Shown one piece after another: positions 7,752 through 11,324 of a stretch of DNA of 11,324 nt (the first letter of the stretch is position 1; the number at the start of each line of letters is the position of its first letter). The position numbers were made by a program, and so were the translations under genes. The notes beneath the pieces are model-generated. The model searched no databases, had not been told where the DNA came from, and worked only from the letters and a program-made list of their open reading frames with translations. The stretch covers positions 1 to 11,324 of the forward strand of contig JBLNBW010000056.1 of NCBI GenBank assembly GCA_050260255.1, written 5' to 3'. The stretch is from JAQGMV01 sp050260255. Lineage in GTDB: Bacteria > Pseudomonadota > Gammaproteobacteria > Burkholderiales > SG8-41.

Positions 7752-7780
7752 GCCGCAGGGCGCCGATTACAATGACGCCC
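7745..7780 (+). promoter_or_regulatory. Candidate dusB-fis promoter with GC-rich discriminator
   Basis: TACAAT at 7768-7773 matches the sigma-70 -10 box at 5 of 6 positions. With a 17-base spacer the -35 would be TTTTCT (7745-7750), only 3 of 6. The segment after the -10, GACGCCC (7774-7780), is GC-rich, and the expected start falls on a run of C. In E. coli the dusB-fis promoter likewise starts with C and is stringently controlled through a GC-rich discriminator, so similar growth-rate control is inferred. GGGCG (7758-7762) and CGCCC (7776-7780) form a dyad around the -10 box. Confidence 0.5.
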
Positions 7781-7805
7781 TTTACTTCACCGCTAGCGGC
7801 GCCGG

Positions 7806-8813
7806 ATGCACATCGGTCCGTATCAACTTAAAAACAAACTCATCGTTGCACCGATGGCGGGCGTTACCGATCGCCCTTTTCGTCAATTGTGCAAACGCAT
7901 GGGCGCGGCCATGGCCGTCTCCGAAATGGTTTCCAGCAATTCATTGCTGTGGGGCTCGGAGAAGACGCGCCGGCGCGCCAACCACGAAGGTGAAGTCGAT
8001 CCCATCTCGGTGCAGATCGCCGGCGCGGACCCGGCGATGATGGCCGACGCTGCGCGTTACAACGTCGACCAGGGCGCGCAGATCATCGACATCAACATGG
8101 GTTGTCCTGCCAAGAAGGTGTGTAACGTGATGGCGGGATCGGCGCTGCTCAAAGACGAGCCGCTCGTCGCCCGCATCCTCGAGGCGGTCGTCGCAGCGGT
8201 CAAAGTGCCGGTCACTCTGAAGATACGCACCGGCTGGGACACGCAGAACAAGAACGCGCTCACGGTCGCGCGCATCGCGGAAAGCGCAGGCATACAAGCG
8301 CTCGCCATTCATGGCCGCACGCGCGCGTGTGGCTACACCGGTGAAGCGGAGTACGACACGATTGCCGCGGTGAAAGCGAACATCGGGATTCCGGTCATCG
8401 CGAACGGCGATATCACGACGCCCGAGCGGGTCCGTCACGTGCTTCAACATACCGGCGCCGACGCGGTGATGATAGGCCGCGCCGCACAAGGACGGCCCTG
8501 GATGTTCAGGGAGATCAACCACTATCTCGAAACCGGCGAGCATCTACCGCCGCCGGAAGTGGCGGAAATACATCGCGTGCTGCGCGAACACCTGCAGGAT
8601 CTCTACGCGTTTTACGGCGAGCACACGGGCGTGCGCGTCGCACGCAAGCACATCTCCTGGTACACCAAAGGACTCGCGTGCTCAGCGGCGTTTCGCCACG
8701 CCATGAATCAATTGCAGACCTGTGCCGAACAAATTGCCGCCGTAGATGCGTTTTTTGCCGAACTCGCGGACCACGGGCGGCACCTGACATACATCGAGGA
8801 ATTGGCGGCATGA
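7806..8813 (+). CDS. dusB: tRNA-dihydrouridine synthase B
   Basis: DusB is an FMN-dependent enzyme that reduces uridine to dihydrouridine in the tRNA D-loop (position 17 in E. coli). The product has 335 residues (E. coli 321) and the TIM-barrel Dus signature throughout: IVAPMAGVTDRPFR at 13-26, the catalytic cysteine C100 in INMGCPAKKV, KIRTGW (K139), IHGRTRACGYTG (H169), VIANGDI and MIGRAAQGRPW. The C-terminal helical domain includes RVARKHISWYTKG. No convincing Shine-Dalgarno precedes the ATG, but the N-terminus MHIGPYQLKNKLIVAPMAG aligns from residue 1 with E. coli DusB, supporting this start. The stop overlaps the fis start. The dusB-fis pair is a conserved operon in proteobacteria. Confidence 0.97.
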   Translation: MHIGPYQLKNKLIVAPMAGVTDRPFRQLCKRMGAAMAVSEMVSSNSLLWGSEKTRRRANHEGEVDPISVQIAGADPAMMADAARYNVDQGAQIIDINMGCPAKKVCNVMAGSALLKDEPLVARILEAVVAAVKVPVTLKIRTGWDTQNKNALTVARIAESAGIQALAIHGRTRACGYTGEAEYDTIAAVKANIGIPVIANGDITTPERVRHVLQHTGADAVMIGRAAQGRPWMFREINHYLETGEHLPPPEVAEIHRVLREHLQDLYAFYGEHTGVRVARKHISWYTKGLACSAAFRHAMNQLQTCAEQIAAVDAFFAELADHGRHLTYIEELAA

Positions 8814-9049
8814 TGAACGAAAACGAAATGGCGCGCGTAGTACGTCGCGCGATCGATGGTTATTTCAAGGACCTCGGGGAAGAGCGGGCGTGCGGCGTGT
8901 ACGACATGGTGATCAACTGCGTCGAGAAACCGCTGCTCGAATCCGTATTGCACCGCGTGCAGGGCAATCAAACCCACGCGGCACAGATGCTCGGCATCAA
9001 CCGCAACACGCTGCGCAAGAAGATGAAGGCTCACGGGATCAAGTTCTAG
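8810..9049 (+). CDS. fis: Fis-family nucleoid-associated DNA-binding protein, short form
   Basis: Fis bends DNA and regulates rRNA and growth-phase genes as a homodimer. The product has 79 residues. Helices A-B cover about 7-50 (YDMVINCVEKPLLESVL) and the C-terminal helix-turn-helix is GNQTHAAQMLGINRNTLRKK at 52-71. Residues equivalent to E. coli DNA contacts are kept: N53, N64, R65, T67, R69, K70. E. coli Fis has 98 residues; the missing part is the mobile N-terminal beta-hairpin, as in other betaproteobacterial Fis proteins. ATG at 8810 overlaps the dusB stop (ATGA) and has GAGGA at 8796-8800, 9 bases upstream; the ATG at 8813 is 12 bases away and less likely. The frame is open farther upstream only inside dusB. 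Co-expression with dusB is expected. Confidence 0.95.
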   Translation: MMNENEMARVVRRAIDGYFKDLGEERACGVYDMVINCVEKPLLESVLHRVQGNQTHAAQMLGINRNTLRKKMKAHGIKF

Positions 9050-9059
9050 TCAGGCATAC

Positions 9060-9120
9060 GGATGAGGAGCGAGGCGCGTGGGCTTCGCACTCTCACACTT
9101 CACGCCTTACTCCTCACCGA
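9060..9120. repeat. Inverted array of degenerate heptads between fis and purH
   Basis: On the right, four in-phase 7-base units begin at 9093, 9100, 9107 and 9114 (TCACACT, TCACGCC, TTACTCC, TCACCGA), with a partial unit before them. On the left, reverse-orientation units lie at 9066 (GGAGCGA) and 9073 (GGCGCGT), preceded by a 6-base GGATGA. The arms pair: TGAGGAGCGAGGCG (9063-9076) against CGCCTTACTCCTCA (9103-9116) gives 14 positions with one mismatch and one G-T. No T-tract follows, so it is not a standard terminator. The same repeat type recurs between purH and purD. This accounts for nearly all of the 77-base gap; no separate promoter or Shine-Dalgarno for purH is visible in it. Confidence 0.75.
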
Positions 9121-9126
9121 CCAATC

Positions 9127-10689
9127 ATGGCAGCCATCAGACAAGCCCTCATCAGCGTTTCCGACAAAACCGGCGTCGTGGAATTCGCGCAGGGTCTCGC
9201 GCGTTTTGGCGTGCGTCTGCTTTCCACCGGTGGTACGGCGAAACTCCTGCGCGACGCGGGGCTCGAGGTGACGGAAGTCGCCGATTACACCGGCTTCCCG
9301 GAGATGCTCGACGGCCGCGTTAAGACATTGCACCCGAAAATCCATGCCGGGATACTCGCGCGCCGCGACGTGCCGGAGCACATGCAGGCGATGCGCGCGA
9401 GCGACCTGCCGACAATCGATCTCGTGGCGGTGAATCTCTATCCATTTCGCCAGACCGTGGCGCGTCCCGAATGCACGCTCAGTGAAGCGATCGAGAACAT
9501 CGACATCGGCGGCCCCGCGATGGTGCGCAGTGCGGCAAAGAATTATCAGCACGTCGTGATTCTTACCGATCCGGCCGACTACGGCGCGGTTCTGCGCGAG
9601 ATGGCTGCAGCGCAGGGCGGCGTGGGTACGGAAACGCGCTTCCGCCTGGCGCAGAAGGCTTATTCGCACACCGCGGCGTACGACGGCGCGATCAGCAACT
9701 ACCTCACGAGCCTCGCCCCCGGTGGCTCGCGCGAACGGTTTCCCGAGCGCTACAACGCGCAATACGAACGCGTGCAGACCTTGCGCTACGGCGAGAATCC
9801 GCACCAGGAAGCTGCGTTTTACCGTGAGCCGGCGGCTGCCCCCGGCGGTATCGCGACGTACCGCCAGCTGCAGGGCAAGGAGCTCTCGTACAACAACATC
9901 GCGGATGCGGATGCGGCATGGGAATGCGTGAAAACATTCGACAGTCCCGCTTGTGTGATCGTGAAGCACGCCAATCCCTGTGGTGTGGCGATTGCCGCCA
10001 ACGGACTCGAGGCCTATCGCAAGGCCTTCGCGACCGATCCGACGTCGGCCTTCGGCGGCATCATTGCCTTCAACCGTCCGCTGGATGGTGAAACGGCCGT
10101 TGCCGTGAGCCAGCAGTTCGTCGAAGTGGTGATCGCACCGGAAATTACCGAAGCGGCGCGCGCAGCACTCGCGCAGAAGACGAACGTGCGTGTGCTCGAG
10201 GTGTCGCTCGCGCCCGGCACGAACGATCTCGATTACAAGCGTGTCGGTGGAGGATTGCTCGTGCAAACGCCGGACACGCTCAACGTGTCGCGCGGGGAGC
10301 TCAAAGTCGTCACGAAGCGGGCGCCGAGCGATCGCGAGCTGGAGGACCTGCTGTTTGCATGGCGCGTCGCGAAGTACGTGAAGTCGAACGCCATCGTTTA
10401 CTGCGCGAACGGCCAAACGCTGGGCGTAGGCGCCGGGCAGATGAGCCGCGTCGATTCGGCGCGCATCGCGAGCATCAAGGCGACCAACGCAGGATTGAGC
10501 CTTTCCTGTTCGGTGGTCGCTTCGGATGCGTTCTTTCCGTTCCGCGACGGCGTCGATGTGCTGGCCGAGGCCGGGGCCAGGGCGGTGATACAGCCGGGCG
10601 GCAGCATGCGTGACGAGGAAGTCATCGCGGCGGCTGACGAGCACGGGCTCGCCATGGTATTCACCGGCGTGCGTCATTTTCGCCACTGA
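9127..10689 (+). CDS. purH: Bifunctional AICAR transformylase / IMP cyclohydrolase PurH
   Basis: PurH catalyses the last two steps of IMP synthesis: formylation of AICAR with 10-formyl-tetrahydrofolate, then ring closure to IMP. The 520-residue product (E. coli 529) is full length. The N-terminal MGS-like cyclohydrolase domain (about 1-145) shows STGGT (33-37) and GRVKTLHPKIHAGIL (63-77). The transformylase domain shows RYGENPHQ (220-227), the catalytic K280-H281 in VKHANPCG, DPTSAFGGI (304-312) and GAGQMSR (435-441). MAAIRQALISVSDKTG is the usual N-terminus, so the ATG at 9127 is right even though the preceding bases are pyrimidine-rich and lack a Shine-Dalgarno. It lies 77 bases after fis and 101 before purD, both gaps filled by heptad repeats; a shared transcript with dusB-fis is possible but not shown. 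Confidence 0.98.
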   Translation: MAAIRQALISVSDKTGVVEFAQGLARFGVRLLSTGGTAKLLRDAGLEVTEVADYTGFPEMLDGRVKTLHPKIHAGILARRDVPEHMQAMRASDLPTIDLVAVNLYPFRQTVARPECTLSEAIENIDIGGPAMVRSAAKNYQHVVILTDPADYGAVLREMAAAQGGVGTETRFRLAQKAYSHTAAYDGAISNYLTSLAPGGSRERFPERYNAQYERVQTLRYGENPHQEAAFYREPAAAPGGIATYRQLQGKELSYNNIADADAAWECVKTFDSPACVIVKHANPCGVAIAANGLEAYRKAFATDPTSAFGGIIAFNRPLDGETAVAVSQQFVEVVIAPEITEAARAALAQKTNVRVLEVSLAPGTNDLDYKRVGGGLLVQTPDTLNVSRGELKVVTKRAPSDRELEDLLFAWRVAKYVKSNAIVYCANGQTLGVGAGQMSRVDSARIASIKATNAGLSLSCSVVASDAFFPFRDGVDVLAEAGARAVIQPGGSMRDEEVIAAADEHGLAMVFTGVRHFRH

Positions 10690-10700
10690 GCTGGCGGCGA

Positions 10701-10780
10701 GGAGTCAGGAGTGAGGTGTAAGGAGAAAAAGCGCAAGGCTCAGGACATGATGTTACCCCTCACCCCCCACTCTTTACTCC
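10701..10780. repeat. Inverted array of degenerate heptads between purH and purD
   Basis: The left arm has four contiguous in-phase units starting at 10701, 10708, 10715 and 10722 (GGAGTCA, GGAGTGA, GGTGTAA, GGAGAAA). After 24 bases, the right arm has four units in the opposite sense starting at 10753, 10760, 10767 and 10774 (TTACCCC, TCACCCC, CCACTCT, TTACTCC). Both arms are exactly 28 bases. They are imperfectly complementary. Left units resemble Shine-Dalgarno sequences (AAGGAG at 10720-10725), whereas the right arm resembles the 3' end of 16S rRNA. It is the same family as the fis-purH element and fills most of the 101-base gap. Confidence 0.8.
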
Positions 10781-10790
10781 TTATGGCTTT

Positions 10791-11324
10791 ATGAAAATCC
10801 TCGTCATCGGCTCCGGAGGCCGTGAGCATGCGCTTGCTTGGAAGCTCGCGCAGGCGCCGAAAGTGCAGCGCGTGTTCGTCGCGCCCGGCAATGCGGGCAC
10901 GGCCGGTGAAGAAGGACTCGTCAACGTCGCGATCACCGCGATACCGGATCTGCTCACCTTTGCGAAAGAGGAGCATATCGGCCTTACGGTCGTGGGCCCG
11001 GAAGCACCCCTCGCCGAGGGCGTGGTCGACGCCTTCCAAGGAGCGGGGCTCAAGATTTTCGGCCCCACCAAAGCCGCGGCGCAGCTCGAAAGCTCCAAGC
11101 AGTTCGCCAAGGACTTCATGATCCGCTATCGCATCCCGACAGCGAGCTATGCGACGTTCACCGATGCCCGGAAAGCACACGCCTACGTCGAGCAGCACGG
11201 CGCGCCTATCGTCGTAAAAGCGGACGGACTCGCAGCCGGCAAAGGCGTGGTGGTCGCCGCGACCAAAGACGAGGCGCATGCAGCGATCGACGCCATGCTC
11301 GTCGACAATCGCATGGGCGCTGCG
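10791..11324 (+). CDS. purD: Phosphoribosylamine-glycine ligase PurD (N-terminal part, cut by window edge)
   Basis: PurD ligates glycine to 5-phosphoribosylamine using ATP, the second step of purine synthesis. The frame is open to the last base, giving 178 residues of about 430. The N-terminal domain shows VIGSGGREHALAWKLA (from residue 5), FVAPGNAGT, VVGPEAPLAEGVVD and FGPTKAAAQLESSKQFAKDF. The ATP-grasp A-subdomain begins with VVKADGLAAGKG (141-152), containing the ATP-contacting lysines K143 and K151. The ATG at 10791 gives the standard N-terminus MKILVIGSGG. There is no Shine-Dalgarno: TTTACTCCTTATGGCTTT precedes it. A three-codon frame (ATG at 10783, Met-Ala-Leu-stop) ends on the purD start codon. 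Neighbouring purH acts in the same pathway. Confidence 0.98.
   Translation, partial: MKILVIGSGGREHALAWKLAQAPKVQRVFVAPGNAGTAGEEGLVNVAITAIPDLLTFAKEEHIGLTVVGPEAPLAEGVVDAFQGAGLKIFGPTKAAAQLESSKQFAKDFMIRYRIPTASYATFTDARKAHAYVEQHGAPIVVKADGLAAGKGVVVAATKDEAHAAIDAMLVDNRMGAA

Noticed and set aside
8678..8809. Longer Fis starting inside dusB
   Set aside because: The extra 44 residues are out-of-frame dusB sequence with no similarity to the Fis arm; GAGGA precedes the ATG at 8810.
9060..9120. fis-purH inverted repeat as an intrinsic terminator
   Set aside because: The stem is adequate but no T-tract follows on either strand, and the 7-base periodicity is a better description.
9100..10686. 528-codon open frame on the minus strand opposite purH
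   Set aside because: It is antisense to an intact, motif-complete purH, shows no recognisable domain, and arises from GC-rich codon bias.
10701..10780. Heptad array as a CRISPR or iteron origin
   Set aside because: Units are 7 bases and contiguous with no unique spacers, there are no cas or rep genes, and the context is a core purine locus.

Overview
The window looks like ordinary chromosomal core sequence from a betaproteobacterium. The evidence is high GC, betaproteobacterial-type SurA, LptD, UbiH and short Fis proteins, and the gene order lptD-surA divergent from amgK-murU-pepP-ubiH and then dusB-fis-purH-purD. I cannot name a genus. Coding density is very high: no gene-free stretch exceeds about 175 bases, and I see no RNA gene, insertion sequence, prophage or CRISPR array.

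Minus strand, 1-3401: lptD (outer-membrane LPS translocon) is followed after 23 bases by surA (periplasmic chaperone), which runs off the left edge. SurA-type chaperones assist folding of outer-membrane barrels such as LptD, so the pair is a functional unit.

Plus strand, 3465-7632: amgK and murU make the peptidoglycan-sugar salvage route (MurNAc to MurNAc-1-P to UDP-MurNAc). They are followed by pepP (aminopeptidase P) and ubiH (ubiquinone ring hydroxylase). Junctions are +3, -4 and -4 bases, so this is one tightly coupled transcription unit. A weak hairpin/T-tract follows ubiH. The 63-base gap between lptD and amgK appears to hold two divergent extended -10 promoters sharing the same few bases.

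Plus strand, 7806-11324: dusB and fis overlap by 4 bases, as in the conserved dusB-fis operon, behind a promoter with a good -10 and a GC-rich discriminator. They are followed by purH and then purD (cut by the right edge), giving steps 9/10 and 2 of purine biosynthesis.

The most unusual signal is not a gene. Both the fis-purH and purH-purD gaps carry a degenerate 7-base-periodic repeat (consensus TCACTCC, reverse GGAGTGA). In each gap the units lie in opposite orientations on either side of a short spacer, so each gap is an imperfect long inverted repeat. The right-hand arm occupies the place where a Shine-Dalgarno sequence would normally lie, and neither purH nor purD has one. This looks like a small dispersed intergenic repeat family that may also shape purH and purD translation. 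I saw no other candidate for an undescribed system.
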